64,000 bases of DNA. Source: Arcicella sp043769985 (GTDB lineage: Bacteria > Bacteroidota > Bacteroidia > Cytophagales > Spirosomataceae). The stretch is taken from the NCBI GenBank assembly GCA_043769985.1, contig JAYVIV010000078.1, positions 1 through 64,000 of the forward strand, read 5' to 3'. The translations under genes and the position numbers were made by a program. Every line of letters begins with the position of its first letter. Positions within the stretch are counted from its first letter, which is position 1. Positions 18,098 to 26,600 of the stretch are shown here, piece after piece. The notes under the pieces are model-generated. The model had not been told where the DNA came from. It did not search any database and saw only the letters and a list, made by a program, of their open reading frames with translations.

Positions 18098-18098
18098 C

Positions 18099-18605
18099 CT
18101 ATGTGAAGATTAATTTTCCGATCCGCATTAGTTTGTCTTGGTACTCTTGTAACGTACCGTTATTTTCTATTATTATATCTGCAAGGTCTGTAGTAATGTT
18201 AAAAGAACTATTATCTTCTGGGTCAATTCTGTCTCCAGCATCTACCCAAATAACCAGATCAAAAATACCTTCCGACATACATGCCAAAATTTCACTTCGA
18301 TCTCTCATTCCAATATATGATCCAGTCTTTTTTACAATCTCTCTGGCCAGTCGGGTACGATCATACTTGTTATAATCACATACCAGATCATACCATTCGG
18401 CTCTGTGCATGTGTCGATCTTGGTAACACTTATTAAAACTTTTATACCCGTACTTTTCTTTCAGAGCATCATAAATAAAAATCTCTGCTGCGGCCAGTGA
18501 GCTTGATTTTGCCTTAAAATTAAAATGTCGTTCCCAGAACTCGGCTGCTTCATCTTTACCTGCCCTGCCGTGGCCTATGATTAATAAGGTTGGGTTATTT
18601 TTCAT
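18099..18605 (-). CDS. Deoxynucleoside monophosphate kinase-like protein
   Basis: 168 residues from ATG 18605 (MKNNPTLLIIGHG). The ORF extends upstream to 18644, but the 18605 start overlaps the preceding gene by 4 nt and puts the P-loop GHGRAGKDEAA at residues 9-19, as in phage dNMP kinases. Later motifs MRDRSEI and VIWVDAGDRI suit the NMP-binding and lid regions. It would supply dNTP precursors. Adjacent to replication helicases. Confidence 0.72.
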   Translation of the reverse strand: MKNNPTLLIIGHGRAGKDEAAEFWERHFNFKAKSSSLAAAEIFIYDALKEKYGYKSFNKCYQDRHMHRAEWYDLVCDYNKYDRTRLAREIVKKTGSYIGMRDRSEILACMSEGIFDLVIWVDAGDRIDPEDNSSFNITTDLADIIIENNGTLQEYQDKLMRIGKLIFT

Positions 18606-19828
18606 GTTTCCTGTAATTTTATATTTGGTGAAGGAATTATACAAACGCCATCACTGGCTCTGGTTATAGCTGTGTACAACCATCTTGGGGCACTCCAAGT
18701 TGATGCACAATAATCAAAATCTACAAACACATATCGCCACTGACTTCCTTGGGATTTATGACAACTAATTGCGTACCCCCAAGTTGCAACCACAACATTT
18801 TTAGTAATGCCTGTTGCCACATGTACATTTTCTGCCCCACACAAATCTATGTAGTCTCCTTTAGGAATGTTCTGCCATATCTCCCGTAGGTGTAAAGATG
18901 CTTGGGTAAGGTCAGGAATAAAAAGTATACGAGTATCGTCCTCTTGATAGATATGTATTTCATGTCTGGTGTTCCCCCATTCAACAACTTTAGTGTTTAC
19001 AAAAGTAGGTTCCTTACATAAAAATACCTCTCCGTTAGAATACACATTGCTATTGTTCACAGCAATGAGATAATCATTAAATATGCTGGTAGGTTTACTC
19101 AAAATCTTTCTGAATAAAGTATTGTAAGTAACTCTATTTTTGTTGGTGGCCGTCAATAAAATACAATCTGTTCCTTGGTGAAGCAATATAGACATTGCCT
19201 TTAAAGCAGTTTGTAAATCTCTGACCCCAACTGTTCTGTTTAACTTGACGGTTGCTATGTTAAAATCTCGGATGTAATTGGCTGTATCCAATATTCCATC
19301 TCCATATCTACAGACTTCATCCAGTACAAGCATAGTAGATGTAAGCCCTGTCCTTGGGAGATACAGATCAGCCGAATCTCCTATAGGTTCTAACTGGAAC
19401 TGGTCTCCAATAAAAAGTATGTGGCTTGCTTTAAACTTCTGGTTGAGATCATCGTATAATGTTTTGGTAAGCATACTGCACTCATCAACAATTACCAGAG
19501 CATCTGAAATGTTTTCTGTCTTAGGTGTCCATACTCCATTCTTATCTGGTTGTCCATAGATCAACGAATGTAGGGTAGTGTACTTAGCAGTTATTTTAAA
19601 GCCAGCAAGTTTTTGTTTTATGACTGATACTGCTTTATTGGTAGGGGCAACCACATACACATCGACCTGTCTTTTACGACTGTTTATGATGAATGGGATG
19701 ATCGTTGTTTTTCCTGAGCCAGATTTACCATCCAATAACTGCATCTTATTCCTGTCGGTAAAGCTACGATCCCCCAGCCACTCACCTATTTTATAGATAG
19801 CTTTTTCCTGTCCTGTTGTGAATTTCAT
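18602..19828 (-). CDS. RecD/Dda-like superfamily 1B DNA helicase
   Basis: 408 residues with SF1 motifs in order: Q-motif-like TTGQEKAI (4-11), motif I GKSGSGKTT (34-42), motif Ia APTNKA, motif II VIVDECSML, motif III IGDQFQLEP, motif V SCHKSQGSQW and motif VI LYTAITRAS. This is the pattern of T4 Dda and the RecD C-terminal core, 5'-3' helicases that act at forks and remove bound proteins. Overlaps neighbours by 4 nt. Confidence 0.9.
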   Translation of the reverse strand: MKFTTGQEKAIYKIGEWLGDRSFTDRNKMQLLDGKSGSGKTTIIPFIINSRKRQVDVYVVAPTNKAVSVIKQKLAGFKITAKYTTLHSLIYGQPDKNGVWTPKTENISDALVIVDECSMLTKTLYDDLNQKFKASHILFIGDQFQLEPIGDSADLYLPRTGLTSTMLVLDEVCRYGDGILDTANYIRDFNIATVKLNRTVGVRDLQTALKAMSILLHQGTDCILLTATNKNRVTYNTLFRKILSKPTSIFNDYLIAVNNSNVYSNGEVFLCKEPTFVNTKVVEWGNTRHEIHIYQEDDTRILFIPDLTQASLHLREIWQNIPKGDYIDLCGAENVHVATGITKNVVVATWGYAISCHKSQGSQWRYVFVDFDYCASTWSAPRWLYTAITRASDGVCIIPSPNIKLQET

Positions 19829-20031
19829 AATGAATTTCTGTGTTTATTTATTGTAGCAGATACCTTATCTAAGTAAACATATACATCAAAAGCAGCTATA
19901 CTTAATTTGTGGTTTTTTTCTAAATGGCCTTCCAGCATTTTATTTACAGTGGTTTTTACTTCTTCCACAATCTGCATACACTTATCTATAGTAACTATTT
20001 TTGCTTCTCTTACAAGTTCTTTATCAGTCAT
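19825..20031 (-). CDS. Small coiled-coil-like protein, unknown
   Basis: 68 residues, highly helical (CMQIVEEVKTTVNKMLEGH), charged, no membrane segment. Overlaps the helicase gene by 4 nt and the next gene by 1 nt. Unrecognised. Confidence 0.55.
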   Translation of the reverse strand: MTDKELVREAKIVTIDKCMQIVEEVKTTVNKMLEGHLEKNHKLSIAAFDVYVYLDKVSATINKHRNSL

Positions 20032-20222
20032 TAATCTAAATTTTTTGTATCAATATAATAATCACACCGCCCTTTTCCCCAAAAAGGATTACCCGTATCT
20101 TCCACTACTTTAAATTTAAAAGTAGCATAACTTTGATAGTACGGATTGGGAGTGGCAGTAAATCTATAACAAGATTTCTTTTGTAGGCACTCCTCATTAT
20201 TACATAATGTAATATCTGGCAT
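20031..20222 (-). CDS. Small Cys-containing protein, unknown
   Basis: 63 residues with CNNEECLQKKSCYR near the N-terminus and one more Cys (GRCDYY) near the C-terminus, possibly a small zinc-binding fold. Proteins of this form are common in Bacteroidota phages but I cannot name the family. Tightly packed between neighbours. Confidence 0.55.
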   Translation of the reverse strand: MPDITLCNNEECLQKKSCYRFTATPNPYYQSYATFKFKVVEDTGNPFWGKGRCDYYIDTKNLD

Positions 20223-20223
20223 C

Positions 20224-20640
20224 TTATTTTTTAATCGGAAAGTAAATACGAGTCATTTTATTACCACTGTACCACATGAAAGTCTTACATACATTCTCAT
20301 AAGGGATCACACAAGCCAAAGCATACTTATAATCTTCGGATATCAGGTAATAAAAAGCATGGGTCTTTGGGTTCCGTTTATCTATAACTGGCTGTAATTC
20401 TATAGGGATATTCTCTGCCACTACAAAGCTCAGATTATCATACTGACAGAGTTCAATCTGTACATTGGACACCAGTTTTTCTTCTGCGGTGAGAGTGTGA
20501 ATATAAGTACTCTCAACTACAGCCAGAAGCGGAATTGTTACAATACCATTCTTTACATTTGGTGGTATAGGTAGATCATCTTGACAAGACAAAGGAAACA
20601 AAGTAAAGATACTTAAAATAACTAAAACTAAAATTCTCAT
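20224..20640 (-). CDS. Phage-encoded lipoprotein
   Basis: 138 residues with a lipoprotein signal peptide: basic MR, hydrophobic ILVLVILSIFTLF, lipobox LSC and lipidated Cys at about 19, followed by acidic DD. The mature part is a small beta-rich domain. Known phage lipoproteins act in superinfection exclusion or lysis; here it lies in the early replication operon, which favours exclusion, but this is inference. Confidence 0.65.
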   Translation of the reverse strand: MRILVLVILSIFTLFPLSCQDDLPIPPNVKNGIVTIPLLAVVESTYIHTLTAEEKLVSNVQIELCQYDNLSFVVAENIPIELQPVIDKRNPKTHAFYYLISEDYKYALACVIPYENVCKTFMWYSGNKMTRIYFPIKK

Positions 20641-20651
20641 AATTGGGGGCT

Positions 20652-20855
20652 TTAATAGTCCATAAAATCAATATTAGGATTTGCGGCATTTATAGACCGC
20701 TTGTATAATATTTCAAGACGTATTGATTCCAATAGTGCCTGACTGGTTCTTGAAATCTCTCTGGCATTTTCAGCAGTAACGGTTCCGTCTTGAATCGCTG
20801 TTATTTGATTACATAAAGTTATACGTAATTTTTTTATATTAAAATTATTTAACAT
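20652..20855 (-). CDS. Small helical protein, paralogue of the 20845-21075 gene
   Basis: 67 residues from ATG 20855 (MLNNFNIKKLRITL), which overlaps the upstream gene by 11 nt; the ORF can extend to 20876. It shares layout with the upstream product: KLR..L, a variable loop, then a helix ending in LEILYKRS and a final IDFMDY matching the neighbour's LELKYAKHS and IDFFEY. Likely a tandem duplication. Function unknown. Confidence 0.55.
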   Translation of the reverse strand: MLNNFNIKKLRITLCNQITAIQDGTVTAENAREISRTSQALLESIRLEILYKRSINAANPNIDFMDY

Positions 20856-21075
20856 ATATCGGTACTTTATATTCAAAGAAATCTATAAATCTTTTGTTAC
20901 TATGTTTGGCGTATTTAAGTTCTAAAGTACTGGTATGTATCACATTAGAAATTTGTTTATTGATATGTGCTACCATTCCTTTATCTTCTTTAGCATCTAA
21001 TTTTTCCTGAATAAGATCATCTATAAGAGATAGCGATAAATTCCTAAGTTCATTTATGTTTTTAATTGTTGGCAC
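20845..21075 (-). CDS. Small helical protein, tandem paralogue
   Basis: 76 residues (MPTIKNINELRNLSLSLIDD), nearly all helix, charged. See the paralogue at 20652-20855. Overlaps the zinc-finger gene upstream by 22 nt. Small helical pairs of this sort occur next to replication genes in Bacteroidota phages; no function known to me. Confidence 0.55.
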   Translation of the reverse strand: MPTIKNINELRNLSLSLIDDLIQEKLDAKEDKGMVAHINKQISNVIHTSTLELKYAKHSNKRFIDFFEYKVPIYVK

Positions 21076-21593
21076 TGTCTTTTTAATTTTAAGTGTGAAC
21101 GATACAATTCTATAAGTTCAGGATTTTCCTTTACTGTTTTACGTGGCAAAGATAAGTAATTACTACACAAACTGATTACATATCCTGTAACTAAATTATC
21201 AATTCTTTTCTTGTCAGACTTCTTAACCAACAATTTTTTCTTATCTTTATTTTCATTCTCCCATTTACGGCCCCTATCTAAATACTTCTTAGGGTCTTTG
21301 GCATATCTTTTTCTAACTTCTTCTTTCCTTTTTTCTACTACTTCTGGAAGTTTAGCGTAAGCCAATCTTTTCTCCCGATGTTTCTGGTATTGTTTTTTAG
21401 CATCTTCCTTTCCTTGTCTGGTATATCGTAGTCTGCCATACTCTTTTTTAGACTCTAACCTACAGGGAATACATTGTGAAATATATCTTCCGTTGTGCTT
21501 ATCAAAATAGAAACCAGTGATCGGTTTTTCTTCCAAACATTTTGTACAGGTTTTAATATTGGTGGTGAAAGTGGTCATCGTCGTTATCGTCAC
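21054..21593 (-). CDS. Zinc-finger protein with long basic helical region
   Basis: 179 residues. CTKCLEEKPITGF and CIPCRLESKK form a CxxC...CxxC zinc knuckle of the kind found at the N-terminus of endonuclease VII/HNH-type phage proteins. The following 80 residues are strongly basic helices (KKQYQKHREKRLAYAK). No H-N-H residues are visible after it, so this may be a DNA-binding protein without nuclease activity. Overlaps the upstream gene by 4 nt. Confidence 0.6.
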   Translation of the reverse strand: MTITTMTTFTTNIKTCTKCLEEKPITGFYFDKHNGRYISQCIPCRLESKKEYGRLRYTRQGKEDAKKQYQKHREKRLAYAKLPEVVEKRKEEVRKRYAKDPKKYLDRGRKWENENKDKKKLLVKKSDKKRIDNLVTGYVISLCSNYLSLPRKTVKENPELIELYRSHLKLKRQCQQLKT

Positions 21594-21967
21594 GAGTTAA
21601 AAAATAGACATATACTGAAAAAAAGATCACGCATCCCCAAAGGAATCCACTTAAAATGTTGTCCATGTATTTCAAATTTTGTGTTTGGATTAATAAATTC
21701 ATTCTCTAAATCTCTTAGGCTTGGTTCAGGAATATCAGGATATTTATTCTCCAGTATCTCCCACCAAAAATCGCTGCCTTCTGGAGTAGTGTCAAAATAG
21801 AAACAGTCCATAATTTCTGGGTTCTTGTTTAGGTCTACTTTCTCTGTAGTACGTAGTGCAGCCAATCGGTAGTAAGGCTCTTTCAAAGACTTGATTCTTT
21901 TATTGAAACGCCAGTTCGACTCGTTAGACTCCTTCCGACCTTTAGTTACTTCTATGGAATAGATCAT
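21590..21967 (-). CDS. Unknown early protein
   Basis: 125 residues, charged, aromatic-rich (SDFWWEILENKYPD, HGQHFKWIPLGM). No recognised domain. Second gene of the leftward operon after the wHTH-like protein at 22038-22487. Confidence 0.5.
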   Translation of the reverse strand: MIYSIEVTKGRKESNESNWRFNKRIKSLKEPYYRLAALRTTEKVDLNKNPEIMDCFYFDTTPEGSDFWWEILENKYPDIPEPSLRDLENEFINPNTKFEIHGQHFKWIPLGMRDLFFSICLFFNS

Positions 21968-22037
21968 GTTAAATATTTAAGATCACAAAGGTACGTTAAT
22001 TAATTTATATAAACAAATAAAAATCTAATTATTTTTA

Positions 22038-22487
22038 TTAAATTTCCGCATCATGGGTAGCAGTATATTTAATATTAAATTGAGCAACTACTTGATCTCT
22101 TTTCTCTATAGTACTTTTAAAAATAAATAAAGGATTTAATTGGTAGTTGTTGTTTCTTATTTTTTTTAGAAAGAACCCTTTAAACAAACTATCAGAAGTA
22201 AACTCAGATACTAAAGGAGCCTTAGTAAGTCTGTGAAAAGAATTGCTTAAAGCCTGTTCTTCAATACCTACCTTACTACAAATAAGTCTACGTCTGGAAC
22301 CATAAAGTTCTACACTACCGTCTGACTCTGCAAGCAAAGCCAATTGAAAATACACCATTTTATCAGAGTCTCTTAGGTGTTTAGTAACAATCATAGCATG
22401 AATACAATTATTATAAAGCTGTACAAACTTGTCAGGGTCATCCACTTCAATAAAAATATCTTGTTTTTTACTTTTATTAATACTCAT
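22038..22487 (-). CDS. Putative winged-helix regulator or replication initiator
   Basis: 149 residues. The centre (DKMVYFQLALLAESDGSVEL, RRRLICSKVGIEEQALSN, FHRLTKAPLV) has the helix-turn-helix plus wing layout of replication-initiator and replication-associated regulators. It is the first leftward gene beside the palindrome-rich control region, where its binding sites could lie. The call rests on pattern and position only. Confidence 0.5.
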   Translation of the reverse strand: MSINKSKKQDIFIEVDDPDKFVQLYNNCIHAMIVTKHLRDSDKMVYFQLALLAESDGSVELYGSRRRLICSKVGIEEQALSNSFHRLTKAPLVSEFTSDSLFKGFFLKKIRNNNYQLNPLFIFKSTIEKRDQVVAQFNIKYTATHDAEI

Positions 22488-22508
22488 TATATTTATAGAT
22501 TTAGGACG

Positions 22509-22516
22509 TAAAGATA
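22509..22516 (-). promoter_or_regulatory. Leftward operon promoter -7 element (TATCTTTA)
   Basis: Minus-strand TATCTTTA, one mismatch from TAnnTTTG, 22 nt upstream of ATG 22487. It would drive the replication operon leftward out of the control region. Confidence 0.5.
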
Positions 22517-22616
22517 ATAATTAATTTTTATGTAGATAACTTTTTTACATCTTTTTGTATATAAAAATATTTTTTTTACACTTATTTGCTGTGAAATGCT
22601 TTGATATACATAAAAA

Positions 22617-22741
22617 AAACAGCACACCCTGTTATGTTTATCCGAACCTATTAATGTGATCACTAAAGCCTTTTAGTTTCTCAAAACATCACACCCTGTT
22701 ATGTTTTGAAGGGCAGAAACATCACACGGTGTAATGTTCTG
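22617..22741. promoter_or_regulatory. Three operator-like palindromic repeats
   Basis: Three copies of an imperfect palindrome occur at 22617-22640, 22682-22708 and 22716-22741. Copies 1 and 2 share the 14-mer CACACCCTGTTATG; copy 2 is framed by AAACAT...ATGTTT, and copy 3 is the more symmetric ACATCACACGGTGTAATGT. The arrangement suggests a dimeric repressor or initiator controlling the divergent operons. The distance between copies 2 and 3 is about 34 bp, roughly three helix turns. Confidence 0.6.
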
Positions 22742-22806
22742 TTTTTATTTATAATATGTAATTATTTGACTTACAGTGAGTTACAGACGCTTGAGAGAGA
22801 CCTTCC

Positions 22807-23027
22807 TGTATAGTCCTATACAATAAACTACAGGCAATGATCAGTATATTGCAATATTATGCATAATTTGTAAAATTCACTTCGTTCATTTTACAAATTA
22901 AAAGGTTTACAGTTTACAAAAATTAGTGTTGAGTATGCGTTCCGCATACTCAACCTCCGAAAAATTTACTTGTAAATTTTTTGGTGCTACACGTGCATAA
23001 TTTCACCTACGGCAAAATTATGCACGT
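22807..23027. repeat. Cluster of inverted repeats, candidate replication origin or structured leader
   Basis: Successive perfect inverted repeats: TGTATAG-tc-CTATACA (22807-22822); palindromes TATTGCAATA (22847-22856) and ATTATGCATAAT (22856-22867); a 13-bp stem with an 11-nt loop (22864-22900); a 12-bp stem GTTGAGTATGCG with loop TTC (22928-22954); a 10-bp stem AAAAATTTAC with loop TT (22960-22981); and a 13-bp stem ACGTGCATAATTT with a 10-nt loop (22991-23027). No ORF covers the region. It separates the leftward replication genes from the rightward virion genes, where an origin or a terminator/leader bank could sit. Confidence 0.75.
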
Positions 23028-23119
23028 GCATAAAGGGGGGAAATTCAAAAAGTTTTTTCTCTGTGCCCTTAACGGAATTATATTTTTATCGGTAAACATA
23101 CTTGTATTAAGAATTTTTA

Positions 23120-23139
23120 TATCTTTGTGGTTTAAACCA
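23120..23139 (+). promoter_or_regulatory. Rightward virion-operon promoter with palindrome at the start point
   Basis: TATCTTTG at 23120-23127 is immediately followed by the perfect 12-bp palindrome TGGTTTAAACCA (23128-23139), then ATG at 23144. The palindrome covers the expected transcription start and may be an operator. No clear TTTG -33 box is present, so an activator may be needed. Confidence 0.6.
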
Positions 23140-23143
23140 AAGT

Positions 23144-23641
23144 ATGGATACTTATTTGTTTGATGATCTTGTTCTTCCAGAATATACGGCTAAAGAAAAA
23201 GCGGACAATGCTATTCTTTGGTTAAGTACTCTGAGTAAGACTGCGGCTAAACAACAAAGTGCATATTTAGGTGGTGCAGCTTTTGGGTACAACATCTTTG
23301 GAGTCGGTTGTAAAAAATTAGACCTACCCTTTTTTCCTGACCAAGTACATTCACCACACTTCTTCCAAGCAGTAGGGCTTAGAGACTGCAAAGGTACTTT
23401 TGCAATGAAGTTGAACTACACTCACAAAGAGTATGGATCATTAGAAGAACTTTCCAGATTTTTATCATTCAGGAGAATTGCAACATGGATGAAACATGCT
23501 GCAAGAATACGTTCTATTTTTGATGCGGATGTAGCAGAAGTTTTAAACCAACACTTCTTTGGGAAAAGAATAACCCGACACAAAAAAGCGAAGGAAGAAA
23601 AAAAGACGAGAACATTTATAAACCAAGTTGCTAATGGCTGA
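23144..23641 (+). CDS. Unknown protein preceding the tape measure
   Basis: 165 residues; first gene rightward of the control region. The N-terminal helix contains LSTLSKTAAKQQSAYLGGAAFGYN; the C-terminal 40 residues are strongly basic (KRITRHKKAKEEKKTRTF). Its stop overlaps the ATG of the tape measure (aATGGCTGA), so it is probably a tail-assembly or virion protein. Unrecognised. Confidence 0.6.
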   Translation: MDTYLFDDLVLPEYTAKEKADNAILWLSTLSKTAAKQQSAYLGGAAFGYNIFGVGCKKLDLPFFPDQVHSPHFFQAVGLRDCKGTFAMKLNYTHKEYGSLEELSRFLSFRRIATWMKHAARIRSIFDADVAEVLNQHFFGKRITRHKKAKEEKKTRTFINQVANG

Positions 23642-26600
23642 ACAGATACAATTTAGCATAACCTCTATTGGTACTCAAGCGGTTGTAAATGATCTGCAAA
23701 AAGTATTTGCTGCAATATCAGCAACCAATACTAAATTTCAGGATTTAAGCAGACAATTGGATTTGCTTAAAAGTAAGTCCGCTTCAAATGCAGGGGCACG
23801 AGATACATTAGTAACTCAACTTACTGGAGACCCTACAAAATCAAAGGAAGCCTTAAAGCAGGTACAGAGTGAACTTAGGGCTACAGAAACAGAACTGAAC
23901 AGACTGGCCAGAGCTGCAAAAGATTTTAAGTTTGTACCGAATAGCCAAGGGCTAACCAGACACCAGAAAGAAATTGAGAAGTTAACGGCCCAATATTTAA
24001 ACCTTACTGTCAAAGCACGGGAGACTCCAAAAGGACAAACTCTTTTAGCTAAATTAAAAGTAGAATCAGAAGCTCTAAAAAAAGCTCTTAATGAAGTAAA
24101 TAAAGCATTAGGGAAAACTGAGCAAAGCAGCTCTGGTCTGGGAGCGTTTGCTAACTTGTTTGCAAATGTTGCCAGATTTACAATAGCGAGTACTGCAATT
24201 GGATATGTAACACAAGCATTTACAGATTCTATTTCAACAGTAATAGAATTTGAGGCAGAAATTGTAAACTTAGGCGCATTATTAGGTGGAGACAAAGCAA
24301 GGTTAGGCGATCTTAGTGCTCAGGCAGAAGTACTTGGTAGGACTACTGCCTTTACCGCTACAGAAGTTGCTAAACTTCAACAGGAACTTGTAAAGTTAGG
24401 TTTGAAACCAGACGCTATTTTAGCGTCCACATCTGCTATTGTAGATTTCTCTGTTGCAGTACGAGAAAGTGCTGACCGAGTAGCTTTACTTACTGGTTCT
24501 ACTATAAAAGCCTTTAATCTTACAGCTATTGAGACTCGTAGGGTAGTAGATTCTTTAACTCGATCAACAATAAATACTGCCCTTTCATTTAGTTATTTGG
24601 AAACAGCATTACCTACAGTATCAGCAGCCGCAGCAACCGCAGGAGTAGGATTAGAAGAACTATTAGCTGTATTGGGAGTGTTAGCAGACCGAGGCGTACC
24701 TGCATCAACAGCAGCCACCTCATTCAGAAATATTTTGATTGAGTCAAGTAAGGCTGGGTTAGATTATAAAGACTCTTTAGAATTGCTTAATAACAGCCAA
24801 AGTAAGTTAGCAACGGCATTTGATTTATTCGGAAAAAGAGGGGCAGTACAAGCCTTAATATTGGCTAAGAATTTAAAGGAAGTAGTAACCCAACAAAAAG
24901 AACTTGAAACAGGATCGGATAGATTTGGAAAAGCCTTAGCTTCTGCATCCCAAATTGCAGTAGAACAATTGAGTTCATTACAAGGAAGAATAACTTTATT
25001 AAAATCTGCATGGTCTGGGTTAGCTATTGCTATTGGGAATACTGAATTAGGTAAAGCTGTTGTGAACCAAACAGCAGGGGCACTTAATGGAATAACCGCT
25101 TTGATAGAAGGAACGGCATCATTGGGGGAGTTTTTATCAAAAACTGCTGCATTTGGCGGTAACTTTGTAGCGGCTTTAACATCTATATCAAATAGAACTA
25201 TAGGAATTAGTGAAGTTGAAAAAGCGGTATCTGAGAGTTTACAGGAACAAGCCAGAACTCGCCAAGGAATTTTTAGGGAAGGTATAAAAACATCTGCCGA
25301 CCAACTTATTCAAGATACTGAAAGGTTACTACTCCAAAAAAAATTAACCAGTGCTTATAAGTCAGGAGGACTTACAGAAGTAGAAGCACGAAGTAAAGCT
25401 ATCACATTTGTTTATAAACAAACGGCATCTTTACGAGAGCTACGAAATGTACAAAATCAATTACAAGTAAATGAAGAACTCGATCTTCTACAGTTTGGAA
25501 ATTCTGATATCGAAGCCGTTAAAACTTTAAATTCTGCGACTCAGTTAGTAGAGGCATTTAAAGAGGCGGTAGAAAGGGCCGACCAAACAACCCCAAGGTT
25601 TAAGACACTATTAGCTTTGCTTAATGCAGCAGAAAAAAAGGAGGCGGAACTGGCAGCTAACATAAAAGCTAATACTACTGGATTTACAAAAGGAAAAACA
25701 GAAATAGAAACTCTAACCGAGTCACTTAAAAATTTTGAAAAACGATTAGAATCAACCAACGACGTAACTAAACGGGAAGTAATTCTTGAAAATATTGCTA
25801 ACGTACAGGCCCAATTAGATGCTAAAAAGAAGCTGTACAATGATTTTCTAAAAGGTATAAACTTACTGACTGTTCAGAGGTCATCTGAGGACGTTAAAAA
25901 AAATGTGCTTGCTATTTTAAAGGCCGATCTTGAAGCTCAAGCGGCAGCACAAGAAATAAAAGCCAGAAACACCATAACAAGTGAAGCTCAATTAGCAAAA
26001 CAGATTGAATTAATCAATGTAGAAAAAGACCGTAAGTTATTACAAGGTCAGTTAGATACTTTACAGCAAACTGATGACAACTTCGCTGAAACACTCGCCA
26101 AACTCAGGGCTAAAGGAGCCGAAGGGATTAAGATAAGACTTGAACTTGAAACCATTAAGTTTGAGGATAGTGTTGACACCGATACCGCCAAGAAAAATTT
26201 AGAGGCGGCTCAGAATTTAACCAGTGAGTTAGAGTACCAAGGTATAGTAGAAAAAAACAATTTAGAGGCAAGCACCAGAAAATTAGAGTTTCAGATCAAA
26301 TCCTTAGAAGCTCAAAAACTTTTAGGGGGTTTGGCTTTGGCATTAGGAAACAGTAATGTTGTATTTACCCAAGAACAGGAGAAGCAATTAGCAATCGCCA
26401 AAGAAACACTTATAATTGATGGTCAAAAATTAATTGCTTTACAAGCGGCTGCGGCTCTGAAAAGTGGGTCAGTTATAAATGAGGCTGAAATAACTTCTCT
26501 GAAAGAAATAATAGCCCTGCAAGAGCAGTTCAAGAACGGGAAGTTTACAGGGCAAGAACGTGATCTGTTGACAGCTCGTTTAGGTAGAACCCCAGAAGAA

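Noticed and set aside
22617..23027. CRISPR array
   Set aside because: Repeats are palindromic sites and hairpins with different sequences and no regular spacers.
23816..24295. Minus-strand 159-codon frame in the tape measure
   Set aside because: Antisense shadow of helical Lys/Glu/Ala-rich coding sequence; no promoter or partner genes.
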